Assembly: GCA_947623585.1 (NCBI GenBank)
Contig: CANQHA010000018.1
Span: 1 to 39,539, forward strand
Length of the DNA stretch: 39,539 nt
Source of the DNA: an uncultured Clostridia bacterium
GTDB taxonomy: Bacteria; Bacillota; Clostridia; Oscillospirales; Ruminococcaceae
Direction of reading: 5' to 3'
Positions 15,364 through 23,174 of this stretch are shown piece by piece. A program made the translations under genes and the position numbers. Under the pieces are notes generated by a model. The model was not told the DNA's origin, searched no databases, and saw only the letters and a list, made by a program, of their open reading frames with translations. How positions within the stretch are numbered: the first letter of the stretch is position 1; every line of letters begins with the position of its first letter.

Positions 15364-16644
15364 ATGGCGGGGCAGAGATATAATTACATACTCAGCCATG
15401 AGGGCGAGGGCGGCTCCGAAGCTGCCGCAAGCGTTTCAAAGCCCGTCTCGGCCGAGAAGAACGCTAAAAAAGAGAAAAAGAAGACAAAAGAGCCGGGGCT
15501 TAGGTTTTACGACGGCAATCTCGACATGGTGTTCTTTGCGGTCGTCATCGTTCTTTTGGTCTACGGCATAATCATGATGTTCTCCGCAAGTTACATCGCG
15601 GGGCTTTCCTCTCCCGCCCACGACGGTTATATGTATGTCCGCACTCAGGGCATAGCGGCCGTCGCCGGCGTTGTGATGATGGTCATAATCTCGTTTTTTG
15701 ACTATCACATTCTGATGAATTCAAAGCTGGTCCTCATCGGCTTTTTGGGAGGTCTCGGGCTTCTGACATATACCTCGTTCTTCGGAGATGCAGTTGCGGG
15801 AGCGAGGCGCTGGATAACGATAGGCGGCTCTCCTGAGGGCGGCGGTCTTTCGATTCAGCCGTCAGAGCTGATGAAGCCGATAATGATAATCTTTTTGGCG
15901 TTTTTACTTTCAAAGGTCCAAAGCGCCGGCTTCGGCAAAAAGGATATCTGGCGCTATGTCTTCGTATTCTCGGCGATATGCCTGAACATGGTTTTGCAGC
16001 GCCATATGTCGGGCCTGCTTTTAATGGTCGTCATAGGTTTCATGGTGCTTTTCATCGGCGGAATGCCGATAAAAGAGATAGTGCGCCTCGGGGTGATACT
16101 CGGCGTGCTCGGAATAGTCGGAATAGCGGTGATAAGCGCGCTTGGAATAGTCGATCTTTCCTATGTTCTTGACCGCTTCACAAGTATGTCCACCGCCGAC
16201 AGCGGCGAGATGACCGCCGAAAACTGGCAGACCGCCCAATCGCTGATAGCGATAGGCTCGGGCGGGTGGTTCGGTCTCGGCTTCGGCGAATCGAAGCAAA
16301 AATACAACTGGCTGCCCGAATCGCAAAACGACTTCATCATCTCGGTCATAGTCGAAGAGCTCGGCTATCTCGGCGGGCTTGTAGTAATAATCCTCTTCGG
16401 GCTTTTGATCTACCGCGGATTTTACATCGCAAAAAAAGCGCCCGACAAATTCGGGATGTTGATAACCGCGGGCATAACCTTCCACATAGGTATTCAGGCG
16501 CTTTTGAACATCGGAGTCGCCTGCAACGCTTTCCCGAACACCGGGATCTCGCTTCCGTTTTTCAGCTCGGGCGGAACCGCGCTTTTGATACAGCTTGCGG
16601 AGATGGGCGTTGTTTTAGCAGTGTCAAGACAGTGTGAAATATAA
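15364..16644 (+). CDS. ftsW: Lipid II polymerase FtsW (SEDS family)
   Basis: A 426-residue SEDS glycosyltransferase with about ten membrane helices. Position after mraY and before murG favours FtsW/SpoVE over RodA. Visible signatures are GARRWITIGG, IQPSELMKP, LPESQNDFIISVIVEELGYLGG, and the C-terminal NTGISLPFFSSGGTALL. It has a long lysine-rich cytosolic N-terminus (about 55 residues, EKNAKKEKKKTKE). The ATG follows AAAGGGGGG. Works with the class B PBP encoded upstream. Confidence 0.95.
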   Translation: MAGQRYNYILSHEGEGGSEAAASVSKPVSAEKNAKKEKKKTKEPGLRFYDGNLDMVFFAVVIVLLVYGIIMMFSASYIAGLSSPAHDGYMYVRTQGIAAVAGVVMMVIISFFDYHILMNSKLVLIGFLGGLGLLTYTSFFGDAVAGARRWITIGGSPEGGGLSIQPSELMKPIMIIFLAFLLSKVQSAGFGKKDIWRYVFVFSAICLNMVLQRHMSGLLLMVVIGFMVLFIGGMPIKEIVRLGVILGVLGIVGIAVISALGIVDLSYVLDRFTSMSTADSGEMTAENWQTAQSLIAIGSGGWFGLGFGESKQKYNWLPESQNDFIISVIVEELGYLGGLVVIILFGLLIYRGFYIAKKAPDKFGMLITAGITFHIGIQALLNIGVACNAFPNTGISLPFFSSGGTALLIQLAEMGVVLAVSRQCEI

Positions 16645-16650
16645 ATGGCG

Positions 16651-16692
16651 CGCCGCAAAACCGCTTTTTTCGAGGCGGCTTTTGCGGCTTCG
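16651..16692 (+). promoter_or_regulatory. Hairpin between ftsW and murG
   Basis: CGCCGCAAAACCGC and GGCGGCTTTTGCGGC pair around TTTTTTCGA. It sits in the 73-bp spacer; there is no T-run after it, so an RNA processing or stability role is more likely than termination. Confidence 0.4.
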
Positions 16693-16717
16693 CCGAAAAT
16701 TTTGACGGGAGAATTTT

Positions 16718-17854
16718 ATGTTAAGAGTCATTCTTTCCGGCGGAGGGTCGGCGGGTCACGTCAACCCCGCCCTTGCGATCGCCGAAATAATTCGCGAAAA
16801 CCGCCCCGACGCCGAATTTCTCTATGTCGGCACGCCGAACGGAATGGAGCACAGGCTCGTCGAGAGCGAGGGCTTTCGCTTTGCGCCGATGAAGGTGGCC
16901 GGGTTTCAGAGAAAGCTGACGCCGAAAAACATCGCAAGAAACATCAAAGCGGCGTCATATCTTCTGACCGCCGACGGCAGGGCGAAGAAGATAATCCGCG
17001 ATTTTAAGCCCGATATCGTCATCGGAACGGGCGGCTACGTCTGCGGGCCGATCGTGCGAAAAGCCGCAAAAATGGGCGTAAAAACGCTCATTCACGAGCA
17101 GAACGCCTTTCCGGGGCTGACCACCAAGCTGCTTTCCGCGGACGTTGACAGAATAATGTTGACCGTCGGGAAAGCCGCCGAGCGCCTTGACGAGGGCGTT
17201 CGCGAAAAATGCGTGGTGACCGGGCTCCCGGTGCGAAAGGGCTTTTCCGAGGAGAAAATGTCAAAATCCGAGGCTAAACGCGCCCTCGGGCTCGACGATT
17301 CGGTCTGCGTTCTCTCGACCGGCGGAAGCCTCGGCGCAAGGGCCATAAACGAGGCGGCGCTCGAGCTTATGGAGTGGTATATCCGCGACGGAGTAAAGGT
17401 CAATCATATACACTCGTTCGGAAAAAACAACCGCGAGGAATTTGAAAGACGGCTCGCCGAAAGGGGCATCGACCTTTCTTCGCACCCGAATTTCATCGTC
17501 AAAGAGTATATCGACAATATGTCGACCTGCATGGCGGCGGCAGACCTTATTATAAGCCGCTGCGGCATGGGCGCGCTCACCGAGATCGAGGCCGAGGGCA
17601 AGGCTTCGATTCTGATACCGTCGCCCTATCTTGCCGAAAATCATCAATATTACAACGGCCTTGTGCTTCAAAGCGCGGGCGCGGCCGTTTTATACGAGCA
17701 AAAGGACATCACTCCCGGGCTTATAACCGAAACGGTGCGGGGGCTTATCAACGACCCCCATGCGCTCAACGAGATGTCGGCTCATGCCGGCGAGCAGTTC
17801 ATAAAAGACACGCCCGAGAGGATCTGGAAAGCAATTGAGGAAACGCTCGGATAA
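16718..17854 (+). CDS. murG: UDP-GlcNAc:lipid I N-acetylglucosaminyltransferase MurG
   Basis: A 378-residue GT28 enzyme making lipid II at the inner face of the membrane. The N-terminal glycine-rich loop GGGSAGHVNPALAIAE, IVIGTGGYVCGP, LIHEQNAFPGLTTK, STGGSLGARAINE, ISRCGMGALTEIEAEGKASILIPSP and AENHQYYN are all present. Full length. ATG preceded by GGGAG. Standard position downstream of ftsW. Confidence 0.97.
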   Translation: MLRVILSGGGSAGHVNPALAIAEIIRENRPDAEFLYVGTPNGMEHRLVESEGFRFAPMKVAGFQRKLTPKNIARNIKAASYLLTADGRAKKIIRDFKPDIVIGTGGYVCGPIVRKAAKMGVKTLIHEQNAFPGLTTKLLSADVDRIMLTVGKAAERLDEGVREKCVVTGLPVRKGFSEEKMSKSEAKRALGLDDSVCVLSTGGSLGARAINEAALELMEWYIRDGVKVNHIHSFGKNNREEFERRLAERGIDLSSHPNFIVKEYIDNMSTCMAAADLIISRCGMGALTEIEAEGKASILIPSPYLAENHQYYNGLVLQSAGAAVLYEQKDITPGLITETVRGLINDPHALNEMSAHAGEQFIKDTPERIWKAIEETLG

Positions 17855-17881
17855 AAAGTAGCAATCTTCTCCCCCGAAACA

Positions 17882-17912
17882 TATTATGCAACGAAGAAAA
17901 AGTCGCATAATA
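17882..17912 (+). promoter_or_regulatory. Hairpin upstream of murA
   Basis: TATTATGC (17882-17889) and GCATAATA (17905-17912) form a perfect 8-bp AT-rich stem with a 15-nt purine-rich loop, 21 bp before the murA start. It could affect murA translation or be a protein site; no U-run follows. Confidence 0.35.
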
Positions 17913-17933
17913 CGTTGAAAAGGGGATATTGCG

Positions 17934-19193
17934 GTGACTGAGTCAAGGCTTTACATAGAGGGCGGCAGAAAAATTCAGGGCGAGATAAGCGTTCACGGAG
18001 CCAAAAACAGCGTTTTGCCGGTTTTGGCGGCTACGCTTCTTTCGGGAAGCGTCTGCGTGATACATAACTGTCCGGCGCTGTCCGACGTTTTTTCCTCCTG
18101 CCGAATACTCCGTTCGCTCGGCTGCAAGTGTCGGCGCGAGGGCTCGACCGTTGAGATCGACGCCAAAACGATTTCCGACTATGAGATCAGCGAGAATCTT
18201 ATGAGGGAGATGCGCTCGTCGATAGTTTTTCTCGGGGCGATACTCGGCAGGCTGCGAAGGTGCAGGCTGTCCTTTCCCGGTGGCTGCGAGCTCGGGCCGA
18301 GACCGATTGACATTCACCTTGCCGGTTTAAGAAAGCTCGGCGCGAAGATATATGAAGACCACGGAGTTTTGGACTGTTCTTTCGGCGGAACGGTTTTGGG
18401 AGCCGACATAACGCTGCCGCTTCCCTCGGTCGGCGCGACCGAAAATATCATGCTCGCGGCGGTTTTGGGCTCGGGCGAAACGGTGATAAGAAACTCCGCC
18501 CGCGAGCCAGAGATAGTCGATCTTGCGGGGTTTTTGAACGCCTGCGGAGCCGAGATATCGGGGCAGGGGAGCTCAACTGTGACGATAAAGGGGGTCTCCT
18601 CGCTTCACGGGTCGGAATATACCGTAATGCCCGACCGCATCGTCGCGGCGACATATATGGGAGCGGCGGCCATCACCGGCGGCGAGCTTATGCTCAAGGG
18701 CGTAAGACCCTCGGATATGTATTCGACCGTTTCGGTTTTCGAGCAGATGGGCGCAAACGTCTATCCCTATGCCGACCGAATATACATCAGCGCAAAAAAG
18801 CATCTCTCGGCGATAAAAACCGTCCGAACTATGCCTTATCCGGGCTTTCCGACCGACTGTCAGCCGATAGTCATGGCGGTTTTGACGAAAGCGCGGGGGA
18901 CCTCGATGATAGTAGAGAACATTTTTGAGAACCGTTTCCGCGCCGCCGCCGAGCTCAGAAGAATGGGCGCGGACATCAAAGCCGAGGGCAAGGTCGCGGT
19001 GATAGAGGGCGTTCCGAGGCTTTCGGGCGCGGCGACCGTCGCCACCGATCTTCGGGCGGGCGCGGCGCTTGTAATCGCGGGTCTTGCCGCCGAGGGCACC
19101 ACCACCGTAACGAACATACACTATATCGACCGAGGCTACGAGTCGATCGAGACCGCGCTTCGATCTGTCGGCGCAAAGATAAGGCGCGCTTAG
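17934..19193 (+). CDS. murA: UDP-N-acetylglucosamine 1-carboxyvinyltransferase MurA
   Basis: A 419-residue enolpyruvyl transferase catalysing the first committed step of peptidoglycan synthesis and the fosfomycin target. Substrate residues appear in GAKNSVLPVLAATLL. The catalytic cysteine is Cys118 in PGGCELGPRPIDIH, so the enzyme is of the fosfomycin-sensitive Cys type. Later motifs: PDRIVAATYMGAAA, PYPGFPTDCQPIVMAVL, ENRFRAAAELRRMGA. The GTG start has AGGGG upstream. Its placement inside the dcw cluster between murG and ftsQ is common in Clostridia. Confidence 0.97.
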   Translation: MTESRLYIEGGRKIQGEISVHGAKNSVLPVLAATLLSGSVCVIHNCPALSDVFSSCRILRSLGCKCRREGSTVEIDAKTISDYEISENLMREMRSSIVFLGAILGRLRRCRLSFPGGCELGPRPIDIHLAGLRKLGAKIYEDHGVLDCSFGGTVLGADITLPLPSVGATENIMLAAVLGSGETVIRNSAREPEIVDLAGFLNACGAEISGQGSSTVTIKGVSSLHGSEYTVMPDRIVAATYMGAAAITGGELMLKGVRPSDMYSTVSVFEQMGANVYPYADRIYISAKKHLSAIKTVRTMPYPGFPTDCQPIVMAVLTKARGTSMIVENIFENRFRAAAELRRMGADIKAEGKVAVIEGVPRLSGAATVATDLRAGAALVIAGLAAEGTTTVTNIHYIDRGYESIETALRSVGAKIRRA

Positions 19194-19203
19194 CCGCCGC
19201 GAG

Positions 19204-19296
19204 CGCCCCTTTTTGCGAACGGCTCCGCCGTCCGCGTCCCGCGGGGGGCTTCGCCCCCCGCGGGCCCGCCCCCTTTCGGGGGCGGAAAAAGGGGCG
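19204..19296. repeat. GC-rich multi-hairpin inverted repeat S1
   Basis: Outer arms CGCCCCTTTTT (19204-19214) and AAAAAGGGGCG (19286-19296) enclose three hairpins: ACGGC/GCCGT, CCCGCGGGGGGC/GCCCCCCGCGGG (12 bp, perfect) and CCGCCCCC/GGGGGCGG. It lies in the murA-ftsQ spacer within the dcw operon, starting 11 bp after the murA stop. Confidence 0.8.
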
Positions 19297-19343
19297 CGAG
19301 CGGCTCCGAAGGCGCGGGGAAAACAATAAAAGGTCGTGAAAAA

Positions 19344-20210
19344 ATGAAAGACGTCGTAAAGGTATCAAAACCCGCCTCGGGCTCGGGCAGGCCCCGCCGC
19401 CGCAGGCGCAATATGTCGCTTTATTATCTCATGCTCGTGGCGGTATGCGTCGTCATCTTTCTGATACTTTCCCGCACGATACTTTTCAACATCGACGAAT
19501 ACATAGTAAGCGGCAACAGCATCTATTCCGTCGATCAGATCCTTTCCGCGGGCGGTCTTCGCTACGGCAAAAATATGTACGGCATAAATCTCGACCGCAC
19601 CGCCGACCGGATCAAGAACAATTTGATTTATATTGAGGACGTAAAACTTTCGCGCAAACTTCCCGACAAGTTTATAATCGAGGTCTCCGAGGCGACCGCC
19701 TATGCCTGCTGCGAATACGAGGGCTCGCGCTATGCGATAATAACCCGAAGCGGCAGATATCTTGAGACCGAGCAGCTCGGCGCGCGCGCGGGGCTCATTC
19801 AGATAACCGGCATGGAGCTCAAAAACGTCGCGCTCGGCGAAGATTTTGAGTCGGCCGACGAGGCGAAAAAGACGATAATCCTATCGCTTCTTGATTCTAT
19901 CGACGAGATATGCCCCGGAAAGATAACGGCTATCGACATGACCGACCGCACCAACATCATCATGACCTATGACGACAGGATAACCGTCGATTTCGGAAGC
20001 TCGCTCGATTATGAGTATAAGCTGAAGTATATCCACGCGCTTATCGAGGAAAATCTCGAACCCGAGGCCGAGGGAACGGTGATATATCACAGCTCGGCGG
20101 CGGGCGCGTCGTTCATCAGAAAAGAGGATATCGAGCTTGCCGAGCAGGAGAGAAAGGCGGCGGCAGACGCTCAGACCAGCGCCCCCGAGACGGAAGAAAA
20201 CCCCGAATAA
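19344..20210 (+). CDS. ftsQ: Cell division protein FtsQ/DivIB
   Basis: A 288-residue bitopic protein. An arginine-rich cytosolic tail (RPRRRRR) precedes one membrane helix (about residues 25-44). A POTRA domain follows (ILFNIDEYIVSGNSIYSVDQILSAGGLRYGKNMY), then the FtsQ beta domain (LPDKFIIEVSEATAYACCEYEGSRYAIITRSGRYLE). The C-terminus is a charged tail ending in Ala/Glu/Pro-rich sequence. It scaffolds FtsL and DivIC at the septum. Location directly before ftsZ, without ftsA between, supports the call. Confidence 0.9.
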   Translation: MKDVVKVSKPASGSGRPRRRRRNMSLYYLMLVAVCVVIFLILSRTILFNIDEYIVSGNSIYSVDQILSAGGLRYGKNMYGINLDRTADRIKNNLIYIEDVKLSRKLPDKFIIEVSEATAYACCEYEGSRYAIITRSGRYLETEQLGARAGLIQITGMELKNVALGEDFESADEAKKTIILSLLDSIDEICPGKITAIDMTDRTNIIMTYDDRITVDFGSSLDYEYKLKYIHALIEENLEPEAEGTVIYHSSAAGASFIRKEDIELAEQERKAAADAQTSAPETEENPE

Positions 20211-20263
20211 TGACCTCGGACAGAATTTGATAAAACTTTCCTGAAAATTATTTCAAAAAACTA

Positions 20264-20292
20264 TTGCCAAGCGCAAAGTTTTGTGGTAGTAT
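20264..20292 (+). promoter_or_regulatory. ftsZ promoter
   Basis: TTGCCA (20264-20269), 17 bp, TAGTAT (20287-20292), with an overlapping TATAAT at 20290. It gives ftsZ a start of its own within the operon and lies 65 bp upstream of its ATG. Confidence 0.6.
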
Positions 20293-20356
20293 AATACTAT
20301 ATTTAGTTTTGAACCGCGAGATTTATGATTATATATGGATATTGGAGGAAGTCGAA

Positions 20357-21427
20357 ATGGGATTCATTATGGAAAACGAAGGAATTGATTTGGCCAAGAT
20401 CAAAGTAGTCGGCGTTGGCGGAGGCGGCGGAAACGCCCTTAACTGTATTGTTTCCACCGGAATCCAGAATGTCGAGTATATCGCGGTCAACACCGACGCT
20501 CAGGCGTTGAAGAACTCCAAAGCCACCGTCAAGATCCAGATAGGTCAGAAGCTGACCCACGGTCTCGGCGCAGGGGGAAGACCCGAAGTGGGCGAGGGAG
20601 CCGCTCAGGAGAGCAAAGACGAAATATGCGACGCGCTCAAAGGCGCCGACATGATATTCATAACCGCCGGAATGGGCGGCGGCACCGGAACCGGCGCGGC
20701 GCCCGTTGTTGCCGAGATAGCGCGCGACATGGGCATTCTCACCGTTGCGGTCGTCACAAAACCCTTCCAGTTTGAGGGCGCAAAGAAAATGGCTCAGGCC
20801 GAGCGGGGCATCGACGCGCTTTTGAAAAACGTCGATTCGCTCGTCGTGATACCCAACCAGAAGCTGCTCACCGGCAAAGAGAATCTGACCATGCGTCAGT
20901 CGTTCGCCCTTGCCGACGATATACTTAAAACCGCCGTGCTTTCGGTCACCGAGCTGATTCTCCGCCACGGCGAGATCAACGTCGATTTTGCCGACGTTCA
21001 GACTATAATGAAAGACGCCGGCTACGCTCACATGGCCATCGGTCACGGCGAGGGCAAGGACAAGGTCACCGACGCCGTTCAGCAGGTCATCTCCAGCCCG
21101 CTGCTTGAGACTTCGATCAAGGGCGCAAGGCGGCTGCTCATCAACATCACGATGTCCGAGGATATCGTTGCGGGCGAGATTGCGGAGCTCACCGACACCA
21201 TCACCAAGGCTGCCGCCGAGGACGTCAACCTCATCTTCGGCGCCGACTTCAAGGAAGACCTTAACGACGCTATCGACCTTATCGTCATCGCGGCCGACTT
21301 CGACGAGTATCAGCCCGAGCCCGAAACCCCGGAGGGCGACGAGCAGAGCGCCGACGGCGACGATCCCGCAAAGCCCTCGGGCGACCCGTTCTATGACGGC
21401 CTCTGGAGCTTTTTGAACAACAAGTAA
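20357..21427 (+). CDS. ftsZ: Cell division GTPase FtsZ
   Basis: A 356-residue tubulin homologue forming the Z ring. The GTP-binding signature [10 protein letters not shown] is at residues 107-116; the N-terminal [18 protein letters not shown] and the T7-loop region [21 protein letters not shown] are intact. The ATG at 20357 with GGAGG upstream is used; a longer in-frame start at 20264 falls on the promoter. The linker is short and acidic, and the C-terminal peptide is [10 protein letters not shown] rather than the common D-I-P-x-F-L-R/K pattern, which may alter partner binding. ftsA is not adjacent. Confidence 0.97.
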   Translation: MGFIMENEGIDLAKIKVVGVGGGGGNALNCIVSTGIQNVEYIAVNTDAQALKNSKATVKIQIGQKLTHGLGAGGRPEVGEGAAQESKDEICDALKGADMIFITAGMGGGTGTGAAPVVAEIARDMGILTVAVVTKPFQFEGAKKMAQAERGIDALLKNVDSLVVIPNQKLLTGKENLTMRQSFALADDILKTAVLSVTELILRHGEINVDFADVQTIMKDAGYAHMAIGHGEGKDKVTDAVQQVISSPLLETSIKGARRLLINITMSEDIVAGEIAELTDTITKAAAEDVNLIFGADFKEDLNDAIDLIVIAADFDEYQPEPETPEGDEQSADGDDPAKPSGDPFYDGLWSFLNNK

Positions 21428-21440
21428 AAACACAGCCAAA

Positions 21441-21468
21441 GGCGGTTGCGAAAAGCAGCCGCTTTTTG
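21441..21468 (+). terminator. Terminator of the dcw operon
   Basis: GCGGTTGC and GCAGCCGC pair around GAAAA, followed by TTTTT. It lies 13 bp after the ftsZ stop. Confidence 0.85.
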
Positions 21469-21487
21469 ATTTTGAGGAAAGGTCGAT

Positions 21488-21616
21488 GGTTAAAAGGTAT
21501 TCATCTTCCCCATGCGCGAGGGGAAGATGAATGCTATCGCTCAGCACCCCACCCCCGCTACGTTGCCTGCGGGCAGGCTGGTTTTGTGAAGCCCCCTCCC
21601 CTCGAGGGGAGGGGGC
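21488..21616 (+). repeat. Three-hairpin repeat, copy R3
   Basis: It has the same order as R2: TTAAAAGGTATTC, stem ATCTTCCCC/GGGGAAGAT (H1), CTATCGCTCAGCACCCCACCC, short hairpin TGCC/GGCA, then CCCCCTCCCCT/AGGGGAGGGGG. It fills most of the spacer between the dcw terminator and the glmM promoter. Confidence 0.85.
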
Positions 21617-21663
21617 TGTGAAAGAATAGCACACCTCCCCTCACCAATCCCCTCATTTTCCGG

Positions 21664-21692
21664 TTGACATTTTCTCAAAATTATAATATACT
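21664..21692 (+). promoter_or_regulatory. glmM-glmS promoter
   Basis: TTGACA (21664-21669), 17 bp, TATACT (21687-21692). The 67-nt leader carries a small hairpin GCGCC/GGCGC followed by TTTAAAA. No glmS ribozyme features are seen. Confidence 0.75.
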
Positions 21693-21759
21693 GTCTATAA
21701 GATGTCGCAGAATGCGCCGATGCGGGCGCTTTAAAACACACGAAAGGAAATGAGAATTT

Positions 21760-23145
21760 ATGGGCAAATATTTCGGAACCGACGGTTTTCGCGGCGAGGC
21801 GAACGTCGGGCTGACCGCAGACCACGCGTACAAGGTCGGAAGATTTCTCGGCTGGTATTACGGCGAGATAAAGCGCCTTTCCGGCTCGGATGAGCCCGCA
21901 AGGATCGTCATCGGAAAGGATACGCGCCGTTCAAGCTATATGTTTGAATACGCCCTCGTCGGGGGTCTCACCGCCTCGGGAGCCGACGCCTATCTTCTTC
22001 ATGTGACCACCACGCCCTCCGTCGCTTACATAACCAAGGTCGATGATTTCGATTGCGGAATAATGATCTCGGCGAGCCACAATCCGTTTTATGACAACGG
22101 TATCAAGCTGATAAACAAAAGCGGCGAGAAGATGGACGAAGAGACTATTCTTCTCATCGAGGATTATATCGACGGCAAGCTGCGCGCTTTCGGCAAGAAT
22201 CTCTCCGAGATACCCTATGCCCGCCGCGAGAAGATCGGAAGCACCGTCGATTACGTCGCGGGAAGAAACCGTTATATAGGTTATCTTATTTCCCTCGGAA
22301 TATATTCTTTCAAGGGAGTAAAGGTCGGGCTCGACTGCGCTAACGGTTCAAGCTGGAACATCGCGAAAGCGGTTTTTGACGCTTTGGGAGCAAAGACCTA
22401 CGTCATGGGCGCCGAGCCTAACGGACTCAACATAAATCAGGACGTCGGATCCACCCATATCGACGCGCTCAGAAAATTCGTCGTCGATAACGGGCTTGAC
22501 GTCGGTTTTGCCTATGACGGCGACGCCGACCGCTGCCTTTGCGTTGACGAAAACGGAAACGTCGTCACCGGCGATCACATTCTTTATATCTATGCGAAAT
22601 ACATGAAGAGCCGCGGCAAGCTGCTCACAAACACCGTCGTCACAACGGTGATGTCTAATTTCGGGCTTTACAAGGCGTTCGACGAGCTCGGGATCGGCTA
22701 TGCAAAAACCGCCGTGGGCGACAAATACGTCTATGAATATATGCAGAAAAACGGCTGCCGCATCGGCGGCGAGCAGTCGGGGCATATAATCTTCTCGAAA
22801 TACGCCTCTACCGGCGACGGCATTCTGACGAGCCTCAAGCTGATGGAAGTCATGCTCGCCTCGAAAAAGAAGATGAGCCAGCTTTGCGAGGGCCTCACAA
22901 TCTATCCTCAGCTTCTCAAAAACGTCAAGGTGAAAGACAAGGCCGAGGCGCTTTCCGACCCCGACGTTGTCAAGGCGGTCGAGGACGCCGAAAAGTCGAT
23001 AGGCGAGCGCGGAAGAATACTCGTTCGCGAGAGCGGCACCGAGCCTCTTATAAGGGTCATGGCCGAGGCCGAGACCGAGGAGCTTTGCCGCGAATATGTT
23101 GACGGAATCGTAAGCGTGATAATCTCGAAAGGGCACGCGGTCTGA
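21760..23145 (+). CDS. glmM: Phosphoglucosamine mutase GlmM
   Basis: A 461-residue alpha-D-phosphohexomutase converting glucosamine-6-P to glucosamine-1-P. The N-terminal KYFGTDGFRGEAN, the phosphoserine loop ISASHNPFYDNGIKL (Ser106), the metal loop YDGDADRCL, the sugar loop GGEQSGHIIF and the phosphate-binding RESGTEPLIRVMAE are all seen, in the family's order. TDGFRG with ASHNPFYDNG favours GlmM over PgcA or ManB. The gene precedes glmS by 29 bp, so two consecutive steps of UDP-GlcNAc synthesis are cotranscribed, feeding MurA and MurG encoded just upstream. Confidence 0.96.
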   Translation: MGKYFGTDGFRGEANVGLTADHAYKVGRFLGWYYGEIKRLSGSDEPARIVIGKDTRRSSYMFEYALVGGLTASGADAYLLHVTTTPSVAYITKVDDFDCGIMISASHNPFYDNGIKLINKSGEKMDEETILLIEDYIDGKLRAFGKNLSEIPYARREKIGSTVDYVAGRNRYIGYLISLGIYSFKGVKVGLDCANGSSWNIAKAVFDALGAKTYVMGAEPNGLNINQDVGSTHIDALRKFVVDNGLDVGFAYDGDADRCLCVDENGNVVTGDHILYIYAKYMKSRGKLLTNTVVTTVMSNFGLYKAFDELGIGYAKTAVGDKYVYEYMQKNGCRIGGEQSGHIIFSKYASTGDGILTSLKLMEVMLASKKKMSQLCEGLTIYPQLLKNVKVKDKAEALSDPDVVKAVEDAEKSIGERGRILVRESGTEPLIRVMAEAETEELCREYVDGIVSVIISKGHAV

Positions 23146-23174
23146 AAAATTTTAACTGAAACGAGGTTTTAAAT

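Noticed and set aside
19204-19296. S1 as an intrinsic terminator ending transcription after murA
   Set aside because: The GC hairpins are followed on the plus strand by A's and G's, not a T-run, and ftsQ has no clear promoter behind it.
20303-21634. A 443-codon open frame on the minus strand opposite ftsZ
   Set aside because: It mirrors the codon pattern of ftsZ, has no ribosome site or family likeness, and runs into repeat R3. Similar long antisense frames occur opposite most GC-rich genes here.
23146-23174. glmS ribozyme upstream of glmS
   Set aside because: The spacer is only 29 bp and the glmM leader shows none of the ribozyme core segments.
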